Shown: positions 52,086-60,727 of the stretch, piece after piece
Position numbering within the stretch: position 1 is the stretch's first letter
Layout of the letters: every line of letters begins with the position of its first letter
NCBI RefSeq assembly: GCF_000972785.3
Contig: NZ_CP011253.3
Location: 62,001 to 126,000, forward strand
Source of the DNA: Pandoraea oxalativorans
GTDB taxonomy: Bacteria; Pseudomonadota; Gammaproteobacteria; Burkholderiales; Burkholderiaceae
Direction of reading: 5' to 3'
Length of the DNA stretch: 64,000 bases
Program-made: the position numbers and the translations under genes
The notes under the pieces: generated by a model
The model's database searches: none
What the model saw: only the letters and a program-made list of their open reading frames with translations
What the model was told of the DNA's origin: nothing

Positions 52086-53168
52086 TCAAGCGGGGGCTTG
52101 CCAGATGGTTGCGTCGGCGGCGTCGATGCGCTTGGGCAGCAGCCCTGCCTGCGTGAAGACGTCGGCAATGCGCTGCTGCTCGGCGACTGCCTCGCGCACG
52201 ACCGGCTGCACGTCGTAGCTGCGGCGCTTGTTGGCGGCCTCCACGGTGGCGACGTCGAGCCCCCACACAGGGGACAACTGGGCCGCCGCCTCGCGCGGGT
52301 TGGTGCGTACCCACTGACCGGTCTCGCGCAACGTGCGATAGACGTCGCGCAGCACGGCGTCGTGATCGCGCGCGAAGGCGGGCGTGGCGAGGTAGTAGCG
52401 CTGATAGCCCGCCAGTCCGCGTGCCGTGGTCAGGGTGCGCACCTTGTCCTGACGCTCGACGCTCGCGAGGAACGGATCCCACGTCACCCAGGCGTCGACA
52501 TTGCCGCTGGCGAACGCCGCACGGCCATCCGCCGGGGTGAGGTAGGCGGGCTGCACGTCGTTGATTCGCAGACCAACGCTTTGCAATGCGGCGATGAGCA
52601 GATAGTGCACGCCCGCGCCCTTCGTCACGGCGATGCGCTTTCCCTTCAGATCCGAGAGCGTTTTGATGGGTGAGTTCTGGGCGACGAGAATCGCCTCGGC
52701 GTCCGGCGACGGGGTCTCGCGCGCGACATAGGCAATGCGCGCGCCGGCCGCCTGGGCAAACACCGGCACCGTGTCCGCGACGTCTGCCGAGAAGTCGATG
52801 CTGCCCACGTTGAGCGCTTCGAGCAGTGGCAATCCGCTCGTGAATTCGTGCCACGTCAGCGTGACATTGTGCGGGGCCAGCGCTTGCGCCAGCGTGCCGC
52901 GCGCCTTGGCGAGCACGATGAGCGTCGACGATTTCTGATAACCGATGCGCAGGGCAAGCGGAGCGTTGGCCGCGCGCGCCTCGCCGCTGCGCGTCAGCAC
53001 CCCGGCCGCCCCCGCAATGCCGAGCGCGTTGAGCGCACCGCCCGCGAGCATCGCGGTGCCCGCGCGCTGAAGGAATCGTCGACGCGCGGGAGGGCGCGAG
53101 GAGACAGGGACGGTGTCGGTGTTGTCGATGGCGGCGGCAAGGTGAGCGGAGTCAGGCTGGCGAGTCAT
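52086..53168 (-). CDS. Aliphatic sulfonate-type ABC substrate-binding protein (orphan)
   Basis: 360 residues. A twin-arginine signal (ARRRFLQRAG near residue 30, hydrophobic run to about 60) precedes an SsuA/TauA-type binding domain (ALRIGYQKSSTLIVLAKARGTL, then GKRIAVTKGAGVHYLL). Such proteins bind sulfonates such as taurine or alkanesulfonates, and related ones bind nitrate or aromatic compounds. No permease or ATPase gene is adjacent, so it must share a transporter encoded elsewhere. The ATG at 53168 was chosen; the upstream frame to 53303 looks non-coding. Confidence 0.85.
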   Translation of the reverse strand: MTRQPDSAHLAAAIDNTDTVPVSSRPPARRRFLQRAGTAMLAGGALNALGIAGAAGVLTRSGEARAANAPLALRIGYQKSSTLIVLAKARGTLAQALAPHNVTLTWHEFTSGLPLLEALNVGSIDFSADVADTVPVFAQAAGARIAYVARETPSPDAEAILVAQNSPIKTLSDLKGKRIAVTKGAGVHYLLIAALQSVGLRINDVQPAYLTPADGRAAFASGNVDAWVTWDPFLASVERQDKVRTLTTARGLAGYQRYYLATPAFARDHDAVLRDVYRTLRETGQWVRTNPREAAAQLSPVWGLDVATVEAANKRRSYDVQPVVREAVAEQQRIADVFTQAGLLPKRIDAADATIWQAPA

Positions 53169-53785
53169 GAGCGGTGCAAGGTGAGGGCGGTGAGCGGGAG
53201 CGCCGTGAACGTGAACATGAACGACGGGCAGGGCGATAGCGCAAGATGCGGCGCGCTGCGCCGTCCTCACTTGTATCGCGACGCATCGCGCGTACGCCAA
53301 CAAGCGATTCGGCTTTGCTTAGCGTGGCCGCCGTCATATCCATATAGGCCGCGCGTTTCCCGCCGGACGTCGCACGAAAACCCCCCATCAGATCAGCCCT
53401 GAACGCGACGAGATCGTCAGGTGAAACTGCCCCGATGCCCGCCACGCCCGCGAATTGCGTGGAAGCCTCGCATGCGTTGCGTCTTCGCCCTTAGTGAAAA
53501 CTCTGTGTTCCGTACGTTCGAAGTGGACAAAAGCGATTGCAGGTCGACGAAGCAATCCGAATGCTTTCATCGCCTTACCGGATGCTCGCACCGAACTAGT
53601 GCGCAAATATTACGAATTATTACGGAAAAACGCGTGATTTCAGTGAGTTGCCGCTGTGGGTGCGTCTTGTAATGAAAATCATTCTTATTTATATTCGCGC
53701 CCCAGATCACTCCTGTGACGTCGTGCCGTCAAGCACGCATTTGTACGCATTCGTACTCACTCGTTCCGTCGTACTTCCAATCACC
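53169..53785. other. Intergenic region upstream of the siderophore receptor
   Basis: A 617-bp spacer, lower in GC toward its right half. It contains a Fur-box-like element at 53668-53686. Short open frames are not supported by ribosome binding sites or composition. The rest shows nothing I recognise. Confidence 0.6.
53668..53686 (+). promoter_or_regulatory. Fur box
   Basis: TGTAATGAAAATCATTCTT matches 14 of 19 positions of the Fur consensus GATAATGATAATCATTATC. It lies 100 bp before the receptor start and implies iron-repressed expression of the receptor and probably piuC. Confidence 0.7.
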
Positions 53786-56040
53786 ATGATGCAACGCAAG
53801 CCGCTGGCGCTGGCGATGATGGCGATCTTCGCCACGCCGCTCGCCGTCACCTACGCCCCGAATGCGATGGCGCAAAGCACCGCACCGGACGCACCTGTCA
53901 CCCATACTGTCCCCCCGGCGGCCACACTCGCTGCACCTGCTGCCTCCGCACCCGCGGCGGCACTGCCGCGCACAGAGGTCTCCGGCACCTCGATTCGCGA
54001 CGAGTACATGCGCGACATGTCGACGGTCGGTGGCAAGGTGCCGACGGCGATCCGCGATATTCCGCAAACGGTCACGGTCATCGACAAGGCGGTCATGCAG
54101 GCGCAGGGCGCGACGTCGTTCGCCGACGCGTTGCGCAACTCCCCTGCGATCACGCTGGGCGGCGCGGAGGGCGGTCAGATCGGCAACAACATCAATCTGC
54201 GCGGCTTCAACGCGCGTACGGACATCTACCTCGACGGCTTCCGCGACCGGGGTCAGTACTATCGCGACACGTTCGATCTGGACGCCATCGAAGTGCTCGA
54301 AGGCCCGTCGTCGATGCTCTTCGGACGCGGATCGACCGGGGGCGTCATCAATCAGGTGAGCAAGCAGGCGGACCTCAAGCCGTTGAACGAAGTGTCGGGC
54401 ACGATCGGGACGAACGACCGGTATCGCGGCTCGTTCGACTTCAATCATCCGCTCTCGGACACAGCCGCCTTCCGTATCAACGGCTTCGGTCAGGACATCC
54501 ATACCACGCGCGACGTGCTGTACAACCAGGACTGGGGCGTCGCGCCGACGCTCAAGCTCGGTATCGGCACGCCCACGGAAATCACACTTTCCGCGCTGGT
54601 CCAGCACAACCGCGACATGGCGGATTACGGCACCGTCGGCTTTAACGGCAATCCGCTGCCGATCTCGAAGAACCAGTTCTACGGGCTGACCACCGACCGC
54701 ACGGTGCAGGACGTGGTGAGTGTCACGGCCAAGGTCGAGCACAAGGTCGACGACAGCCTGAAGATCACGAACCAGACAAACTACAGCCGCTATTCGATCG
54801 ATGCGATCGAGACATCGGCACACGCGGTGGGCATCCCCAACGGCAAGGGGGGGGGGGTACCGCGCTGCCGACCGGACCGACGCCGGGGCTGCCGTCGTAC
54901 TCGCTCGATCAGCTCTCCGTCCAGCTGCAAAGCCACGACCGTCAGATCACGGACACGGCGCTGTTCAACCAGACCGACGTAGTGAAGAAGTTCGACACGG
55001 GACCGATCAAACACACGCTGATCGCCGGTGCGGAACTGGGCCGTGACACGTACGAGAATCAGACGTATCTGCGCACGGGGGCGGGGCAGTCGTCGGGCTT
55101 CCTGGGGTGGATTCCGGCCAGCAGCACGGCGTACCTCGCCAGCCTGCCGAACGTCACGACGTCGACCGGCAATCTCGCGCAAGGCTCGGCGGAGACGGTG
55201 GCGTTCTACGCGAACGACACCATCGAACTGAACAAGCAGTGGAAGATCATCGGCGGTCTTCGCTGGGATCGCTACAAGGCGCAGCTCTCGAACACGGTCA
55301 GCGCACCGGGTTATGCGACGCAGACGGTCAATTACACGAGCGTGCGCACGGGGGTGATTTACCAGCCGAGCGAAGCGCAGTCGTATTACTTCTCGTACGG
55401 CACGTCGTTCAATCCGTCGCTTGAGACCCTGACGGTCACCAACAACACGCAGGCATTACAGCCGGAGACGAACGAGTCGTTCGAAGTCGGCAGCAAGTGG
55501 AATCTGTTCGACGACAACCTCGCGATTAACACGGCGCTGTTCCAGGTCACGAAGAACAACGCACGCACGCAAACCGGCACGACCGGCGAATACAGCAACG
55601 CAGGCAAGGTGCGCATTCGCGGCGCGGAAGTGAGCGCGACGGGCCACATCACGTCGAACTGGCAAGTGATGGGCGGCTATATGTTCCTGAACTCGCAGGT
55701 CGTGCAGGCCAACGACGGCACGCAAGGCAACGTGCTGGCGAATACGCCGCGTCATTCGCTCACGCTGTGGTCGACGTACACGCTCGGTCACTGGGAGGTG
55801 GGCGGCGGCATGAACTACATGTCGATGCGCTACGCGGCGAACACCAACCTGATTCGGGTGGGCGGCTACACGCGTTGGGACGCCACCGTGGCTTACCATC
55901 AGCCGAAGTACGACATTCGCTTCAACCTGCTCAACGTGTTCAACAAGACGTATTGGGACGGGTTGATTCAGTCGGACGGTGGACGCGCGACGCCGGGGAT
56001 CGGACGCACGGTGCTGCTCACCGGGACCTACCGCTTCTAA
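53786..56040 (+). pseudogene. TonB-dependent siderophore receptor (PiuA/Fiu-like), frameshifted in an 11-G tract
   Basis: Outer-membrane receptor with signal peptide (cleavage near NAMAQ), plug domain (about residues 70-200: RDIPQTVTVID, then ADALRNSPAITLGG, GRGSTGGVINQVSKQ) and a beta-barrel ending in the family-typical aromatic GTYRF. Reading from 53786 runs into a run of 11 G at 54847-54857 and then stops at 54980-54982. The rest of the barrel continues in another frame from just after the tract to 56040. With 9 or 12 G the frame is whole, about 750 residues. So the gene is either off by slippage (phase variation), truly broken, or a homopolymer sequencing error. It resembles Fiu/PiuA catecholate receptors, and piuC follows. 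Fur box upstream. Confidence 0.88.
54847..54857 (+). repeat. Poly-G tract (11 G) at the receptor frameshift
   Basis: The run of 11 G lies after the codons for Asn-Gly-Lys. The downstream frame (GGT ACC GCG CTG…) is reached only with one more G or two fewer. Runs this long are prone to slippage. Confidence 0.85.
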
Positions 56041-56135
56041 GGCTTCCGCTCGTTGCCTGGGAGGGCTGAGGGGGCTTGAGCGCCGTTCTCACCCCGTTCT
56101 CACGTCGTCCTGCGCCCCACAAAATGACGCACAAT

Positions 56136-56177
56136 ACAAGGCGCGAACCGGCATCACTGGCCGGTTTCGCGCCTTGT
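56136..56177 (+). other. Long hairpin between receptor gene and piuC
   Basis: The arms at 56136-56151 and 56161-56177 (ACAAGGCGCGAA-CCGG and its complement) pair with a single one-base bulge across a 9-base loop. A TTTCTT stretch follows after four bases. It may be a partial terminator or a processing element that separates piuC expression from the receptor. Confidence 0.5.
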
Positions 56178-56200
56178 GCTTTCTTCGAAGGACGCCGCCC

Positions 56201-56887
56201 ATGCAGCTCCGAATACCGAATGTCCTCTCCGACGATCAGGTGCGTTGGGTTCGTACCCGGCTCGACAACGCAGGCGACGCCTGGGTCGATGGTCTCGCCA
56301 CGGCCGGTTATCAGGGCGCACCCGTCAAACAGAACCAGCAGATCGACGAGCGCTCGCCCATCGCGCACGAACTCGGCGACATGATCCTGGCGGCGCTGGA
56401 GCGCAACCCTCTGTTCATCAGCGCCGCGCTGCCGAACAAGGTCTACGCGCCGATGTTCAACCGCTACGGCGAAGGCATGCACTTCGGCAACCACGTGGAC
56501 GGCGCGATCCGTCTGCAACCGGGCAGCGGCATGCGTATCCGGACCGACATCTCCGCGACGCTGTTTCTCGCGTCGCCGGACGAATACGACGGCGGCGAAC
56601 TCGTCATCGAAGATCAGTACGGCACGCATCAGGTGAAGCTCGCTGCGGGGGACCTGGTGCTGTATCCGGCGACCAGCCTGCACCGGGTCAATCCGATTAC
56701 GCGCGGTGTGCGCGTGGGGTGCTTCTTCTGGGTGCAGAGTCTCGTGCGCGACGACACGCAGCGCACGCTGCTCTTCGACATGGATAACGCCATTCAGCGT
56801 CTGAACACGACGGATGCGGACGAGACGGCGCGTCGTACGCTCGTGGGCTGTTATCACAACCTGCTGCGGATCTGGAGCGAGGCCTGA
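56201..56887 (+). CDS. piuC: PKHD-type Fe(II)/2-oxoglutarate hydroxylase PiuC (YbiX)
   Basis: 228 residues, cytoplasmic. Double-stranded beta-helix dioxygenase with iron ligands His98, Asp100 (NHVDG) and His161 (TSLHRV), and a 2-oxoglutarate-binding Arg near 171 (RVGCFFW). Signature parts: [38 protein letters not shown]. PiuC/YbiX genes accompany PiuA/Fiu receptors and are thought to help with iron-loaded siderophore handling, but the reaction is not settled. GAAGGA upstream of ATG 56201. A strong terminator follows. Confidence 0.92.
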   Translation: MQLRIPNVLSDDQVRWVRTRLDNAGDAWVDGLATAGYQGAPVKQNQQIDERSPIAHELGDMILAALERNPLFISAALPNKVYAPMFNRYGEGMHFGNHVDGAIRLQPGSGMRIRTDISATLFLASPDEYDGGELVIEDQYGTHQVKLAAGDLVLYPATSLHRVNPITRGVRVGCFFWVQSLVRDDTQRTLLFDMDNAIQRLNTTDADETARRTLVGCYHNLLRIWSEA

Positions 56888-56907
56888 GCGCAAACCGACA
56901 TAAAAAA

Positions 56908-56936
56908 CGCCCGATCCCTTCTTGCGGGATCGGGCG
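56908..56936. terminator. Bidirectional terminator between piuC and the Spy-like gene
   Basis: CGCCCGATCCC (56908-56918) pairs with GGGATCGGGCG (56926-56936); an A-run stands on the left, giving a T-run for the minus-strand gene. Confidence 0.75.
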
Positions 56937-56983
56937 CTTCACAACATGCCGGGCGTTCGCGCCCGGCGGCGCTGGCCTCGCGC

Positions 56984-57553
56984 TTATTGTGCCTGACCGG
57001 CAGGCGCCGGGGTCGGCGCCGGAGCCGGGGCTCCCTTGTGCTGCTGGCCTCGATGCTCCCTCGCCTTGTCATGCCAGGCCTTCATCTTCGCCCAGCGTGC
57101 CTTGACGGCATTGCTTACAAGCACCTTCTGGTCGTTGTTCAAGCCGTTGTACACGTTAAGCCACGCATCTTCGGTCTGGCTGCGAAGCTGGCGGTTCTGA
57201 TCGAACACCTTTTCGCGGGCGGCACGCATGCCGGCCAGATCGAGCACCTGCTGGTCCTTCGCCTGACCGATCATCTGACGGAATTGCTCGCCGTTCTTAC
57301 GCATGGCGTCGCGATTCTGCTTCGACGTGGCCACCGCTTGCTGCCAGGCCTGTTCCTGTTGCGCGTTGAGCTTCAGTTGGTCGTGCAGCTTGCCGATGTT
57401 ACCCAGCCCCCAGGGGCCGTGGTCGCCGCGCATGTGATGCATGGCGGCGTGCGGTCCGGTGGCCGGCGCAGGGGTGTCCGCGGCATGGGCGAGGCCGAAC
57501 ATCGCGGTGGCGGCAACGATGGCCGACGCGGCGGCGATCTTCAGTTTGCGCAT
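56984..57553 (-). CDS. Spy/CpxP-like periplasmic protein (LTXXQ family)
   Basis: 189 residues with a signal peptide (MRKLKIAAASAIVAATAMFG, cleavage near AHAAD). The mature part is a helical, Gln/Arg/Met-rich protein with LKLNAQQEQAWQQAV and LNNDQKVLVSNAV, matching the paired LTxxQ-type helices of Spy/CpxP chaperones. The His/Met-rich stretch HAAMHHMRGDHG could bind metal (inference). It ends in a Pro/Ala/Gln tail. Members bind unfolded proteins in the periplasm during envelope stress. Confidence 0.82.
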   Translation of the reverse strand: MRKLKIAAASAIVAATAMFGLAHAADTPAPATGPHAAMHHMRGDHGPWGLGNIGKLHDQLKLNAQQEQAWQQAVATSKQNRDAMRKNGEQFRQMIGQAKDQQVLDLAGMRAAREKVFDQNRQLRSQTEDAWLNVYNGLNNDQKVLVSNAVKARWAKMKAWHDKAREHRGQQHKGAPAPAPTPAPAGQAQ

Positions 57554-57689
57554 GGTGTTGACTCCTTTTGATACTGCCGGAATTGGCAGCTTCAGAGTAA
57601 GTCATCAGTGAACCTAACAAGTTGCAAAGTGCAACCGCTGTATTACTCAGCGTTACCAGCGCCCGCGTTTGCAACATTCCGAAACGACT

Positions 57690-57724
57690 CGGCCCGCCGT
57701 TGCCGGGTGGGCAAGGGCGGGCCG
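57690..57724. other. GC-rich hairpin downstream of the doxX gene
   Basis: CGGCCCGCC (57690-57698) pairs with GGCGGGCCG (57716-57724). No T-run; possibly a weak terminator for the leftward DoxX gene. Confidence 0.4.
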
Positions 57725-57824
57725 TGCTGACGAAATGCGTGACCTGTCGCGCGTCGTCCGCTTCCCCGTTGGGCGAGCTTTCGTACCTTTCGTTCCGTTT
57801 GGCGCCGTTGAGCGCCTTGCGCAA

Positions 57825-58232
57825 TCAGTCCCAGGCGCCGCGACCGCCCGACACGCTGTAACGGCCAGCGCCGAAGAGGATCACGCACAGGCCCGTGAAC
57901 AGATAGAAGCCCTGCAATTCCAGCGCCCAGCCGCCAGTCTTCGCCAGATCGCCCAGTTGGCTCAGATGCACCAGCGAGAAGGCGACGAGCATGTTGCCCA
58001 CCACGAGCAGACCGCCCAGGCGGGTGAGCACGCCGAGAATCAGCAGGACCGGGGCAAGGACTTCACCCAGATATGCGCCATAGGCGAGAAACGCTGGCAG
58101 ACCGTGCGATGTGATCATGCCCTCGATAAAACCGACGCCGTTGATGACTTTGCTGACGCCGTGAAACAGCAGCAGGATGCCGAGGGTGAGGCGCAAGATC
58201 AGTTTGCCGAGATCGTCTCTGGTGCTCTGCAT
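57825..58232 (-). CDS. DoxX family membrane protein
   Basis: 135 residues with four predicted membrane helices (LILRLTLGILLLFHGVSKVI, YGAYLGEVLAPVLLILGVLTRLG, then LLVVGNMLVAFSLVHL, and the last one ending GLCVILFGAGRYSV). DoxX proteins are small inner-membrane proteins, in some bacteria parts of thiosulfate:quinone or redox-stress complexes; role here unknown. ATG 58232 has AAGGAG nine bases upstream. Divergent from the repeat protein gene. Confidence 0.85.
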   Translation of the reverse strand: MQSTRDDLGKLILRLTLGILLLFHGVSKVINGVGFIEGMITSHGLPAFLAYGAYLGEVLAPVLLILGVLTRLGGLLVVGNMLVAFSLVHLSQLGDLAKTGGWALELQGFYLFTGLCVILFGAGRYSVSGGRGAWD

Positions 58233-58611
58233 GGTGAAGGCTCCTTCTTGACTCGCTTGTTCGCGTAAGGGGGCTGACAGACAACGGAGTGGCACGCCCC
58301 CTTCGATGTCTGCAACGTCGGGACAGGTAGGGCGTGCCGACCAAATGGGCACCACTGTATCAAAACGTTACGGCGCTGTCTGCGGGTGTCCCAACGATTT
58401 CATGGACATAGTGAAAGACGGCCCCGTCAGCGCGATTACACGCCGTTACTTTTCGGTCTGCCGCGTTACACGACGGCTGTCGGCGGGTGGCCTTCGCGCT
58501 TCGTTATTACGGTCAAGGACGCAGCAAATCGCCGGCAATTCCGCCGGCAGGCGCGCTCCCCCCGTCGAGTCTGCGACGAAGCAAAACGCCTCAAGGCATA
58601 AGGATTCCATC
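58233..58611. other. Intergenic region between doxX and the repeat-protein gene
   Basis: A 379-bp divergent spacer; holds two promoters by position, but no palindrome, box or gene was clear to me. Confidence 0.4.
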
Positions 58612-59199
58612 ATGAACGTCCGTAAAACTCTGATTCTGAGCGCTGTGACCGTGGCTTTCGGTGGCTTGTTCGCCTCACAGGCGTTCGCCCAGGGCACCGC
58701 GACCGAAACGGCGCGCGACATCAATCAGCAGCAACGCATCGAGAACGGCCTGAAGAGCGGTCAGTTGACGACCAGGGAAGCGTCGGGTCTGGAGAAGGGC
58801 GAAGCGAAGATCGACAAGATGCAGGCGCATTCCGATCGCACGGGCGACACTGCCGCGCAGAAGGCACGCATCGCCAGCGCGCAGAACAAGGAAAGCGCGA
58901 AGATCGATCAGCTCAAGCACAACGACCGGGTGGCGAATCCGACGTCGAAGTCGTCCGAGCGCTTGCAGTCGGACGTGCAGCGTAACGTCAATCAGGAGAA
59001 GCGCATCGCCCAGGGACAAGCGGCCGGGACGTTGAATAACAAGCAGGTCGGCAGCCTCGAGAAGGGCCAGGCGCATGTCGATGCCGCCGAGGCGCACGTG
59101 GCCGGGAACGGTCACGTAAGCGCGGGTGAGCAGTCCGGCGTTCAACGCCGCGAGAACCATCAGAGCCAGCGTATTCATCAGGACAAGACGAACGGCTAA
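58612..59199 (+). CDS. Secreted protein with two internal repeats
   Basis: 195 residues, signal peptide (1-26, cleavage near QAFAQ). The mature protein is hydrophilic, Gln/Lys/Glu-rich and probably helical. Two copies of one motif occur: INQQQRIENGLKSGQLTTRE… (37-73) and VNQEKRIAQGQAAGTLNNKQ… (126-162), both going on to LEKGxAxxD; they are 89 residues apart. I do not know a function. The pattern is shared with small uncharacterised secreted proteins of Burkholderiales. AAGGATT precedes ATG 58612, and a strong terminator follows. Confidence 0.8.
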   Translation: MNVRKTLILSAVTVAFGGLFASQAFAQGTATETARDINQQQRIENGLKSGQLTTREASGLEKGEAKIDKMQAHSDRTGDTAAQKARIASAQNKESAKIDQLKHNDRVANPTSKSSERLQSDVQRNVNQEKRIAQGQAAGTLNNKQVGSLEKGQAHVDAAEAHVAGNGHVSAGEQSGVQRRENHQSQRIHQDKTNG

Positions 59200-59264
59200 G
59201 CGCTTTGCATCGGACGTCGCTCAGTCGTCCCGAAGGCTTCCGAGCGATCCCGAGTGTCTGCTCT

Positions 59265-59300
59265 ACGCGCCACCCCTTACCGGGTGGCGCGTTTGTTTTG
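59265..59300 (+). terminator. Rho-independent terminator
   Basis: ACGCGCCACCC (59265-59275) pairs perfectly with GGGTGGCGCGT (59282-59292), followed by TTTGTTTT. It ends the repeat-protein gene. Confidence 0.85.
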
Positions 59301-59351
59301 GGGCTATCATCGGCGTCACGAAAACAAGCATGACGATGGAGGATGGACAGG

Positions 59352-59753
59352 ATGGAGCTGGTGCAAGCGCAAAAGATGCTCGAAGAACTCGTCTCGCCGT
59401 GGGTGCGGCAACTGAATCTGCAAATCGAAGCCGTCGGCCCCGACGAAAGCGAGCTACGGTTGCCGTTCGATGCCGCGTTCAAGCACGGTGGCGGCGTGAT
59501 CTGCGGACAGGTGTTCATGGCGGTGGCCGATACCGCGATGGTCGTGGCGTTGTCCGCCGCGCTCGGTGGCTTCCAGCCGATGACGACGGTGACGCTCAAC
59601 ACGCAGTTCATGCGCCCCGTCACGGACGGCGATCTGCGTGTGATCGCGCGGATTCTGCGTCGTGGCAAGAATCTGGTGTTCGGCGAGATCGAGATTTTCG
59701 ACGCGTCCGGCAAGATGGCCGTGCACGCAACGACGACCTACGCGATGCTGTGA
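59352..59753 (+). CDS. PaaI-type hotdog thioesterase
   Basis: 133 residues, single hotdog domain (LRLPFDAAFKHGGGVICGQVFMAVADTAMVVAL, then MTTVTLNTQFMRPV). The HGGGVICGQ region matches the catalytic helix of PaaI-like acyl-CoA thioesterases. Two ATGs are possible (59343, 59352); spacing from GGAGG favours 59352. The patatin gene follows 56 bp later on the same strand, so both may be cotranscribed. Confidence 0.85.
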   Translation: MELVQAQKMLEELVSPWVRQLNLQIEAVGPDESELRLPFDAAFKHGGGVICGQVFMAVADTAMVVALSAALGGFQPMTTVTLNTQFMRPVTDGDLRVIARILRRGKNLVFGEIEIFDASGKMAVHATTTYAML

Positions 59754-59809
59754 CGCATTGACGGCGGCATCGGCAATGACGTTGTGAGGCTGCCTCAGAG
59801 GAGACCCCG

Positions 59810-60661
59810 ATGTTCGATCAGATCGTCTTTGCCGGTGGCGGCAACCGCTGCTGGTGGCAGGCCGGATTCTGGGAGCGCGTCTCGCGCGACGTGCCGCTGC
59901 GCCCGCGTGTCATCACCGGCATTTCGGCCGGTGCGGCCACGGCGTGCATGCTGCATATGCGAGCGTCGGACTGGGTGATGGATTACTACCGGCAGGCGCT
60001 CGCGGGCAATCGCAAGAACGCCTATTGGGGCAACCTGCTGCGACGCGAGCGGGTGTTCCCGCATTACCGCATCTATCGTCAGGCATTGCTCGACATTTAC
60101 GACGGTCAACTCGACAAGCTTGCCGCCGGACCGGAGATTCGCGTGGGCGTGTCGCACATCCCTCGCTGGCTGGGACCGCGCAGTGCGACGGCAGCCGGAC
60201 TCGTGGCGTACAACATCGACAAGCACTGGCGGCGCACGCTGCATCCGACGCTCGCCCGCAGCCTCGGTTTCCGTCCGGAATTCGTGCGGGCGCAGGACTG
60301 CCGCACCACGGAGGAACTGGCGGATCTGATGCTGCAATCGTCGTGCACGCCGCCGTTTACGCCGATTCTGCGACGTGGCGGGCGGGCGGTACTCGATGGG
60401 GGCATGGTCGATAACGTCCCCGTCGATGCACTCGATGTCACGCCCGGGCAAGTGCTGGTGATGGTGACGCGGCGCTATCCGCGTCCGCAAATCTTTACGC
60501 AGCATCACGGCGGGCAGGACCGGCTGTACGTGCAGCCGTCCGAGCCGGTGCCGATTTCAAGCTGGGATTACACGCGCCCCGAGAACATGGCGCCGGCATT
60601 CGCGCTCGGCCGCAAGGACGGTGAGACCTTCCTGCGGCATCTCGCGTCGATGCAACGGTGA
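59810..60661 (+). CDS. Patatin-like phospholipase
   Basis: 283 residues. Patatin fold with oxyanion loop GGGNR (about 9-13), nucleophile Ser39 in GISAG and Asp196 in DGG, so the Ser-Asp dyad is complete. It probably hydrolyses lipids. The Trp-rich CWWQAGFW right after the oxyanion loop is unusual and may lie near the membrane. No signal peptide or membrane helix. GAGGAGA precedes the ATG. Cotranscription with the thioesterase is likely. Confidence 0.88.
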   Translation: MFDQIVFAGGGNRCWWQAGFWERVSRDVPLRPRVITGISAGAATACMLHMRASDWVMDYYRQALAGNRKNAYWGNLLRRERVFPHYRIYRQALLDIYDGQLDKLAAGPEIRVGVSHIPRWLGPRSATAAGLVAYNIDKHWRRTLHPTLARSLGFRPEFVRAQDCRTTEELADLMLQSSCTPPFTPILRRGGRAVLDGGMVDNVPVDALDVTPGQVLVMVTRRYPRPQIFTQHHGGQDRLYVQPSEPVPISSWDYTRPENMAPAFALGRKDGETFLRHLASMQR

Positions 60662-60679
60662 GCCGGTCAGCCGGGTGGC

Positions 60680-60700
60680 GCGCCGATGTTGCGTCGGCGC
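60680..60700. terminator. Short hairpin between convergent patatin and dehydrogenase genes
   Basis: GCGCCGA (60680-60686) pairs with TCGGCGC (60694-60700). No T-run; weak candidate. Confidence 0.35.
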
Positions 60701-60727
60701 TGCAACGATGTCGCGGGGCGCAGCGGG

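Noticed and set aside
53421..53672. Small plus-strand frame upstream of the siderophore receptor
   Set aside because: Cys/Arg-rich, no binding site, and it runs into the Fur box.
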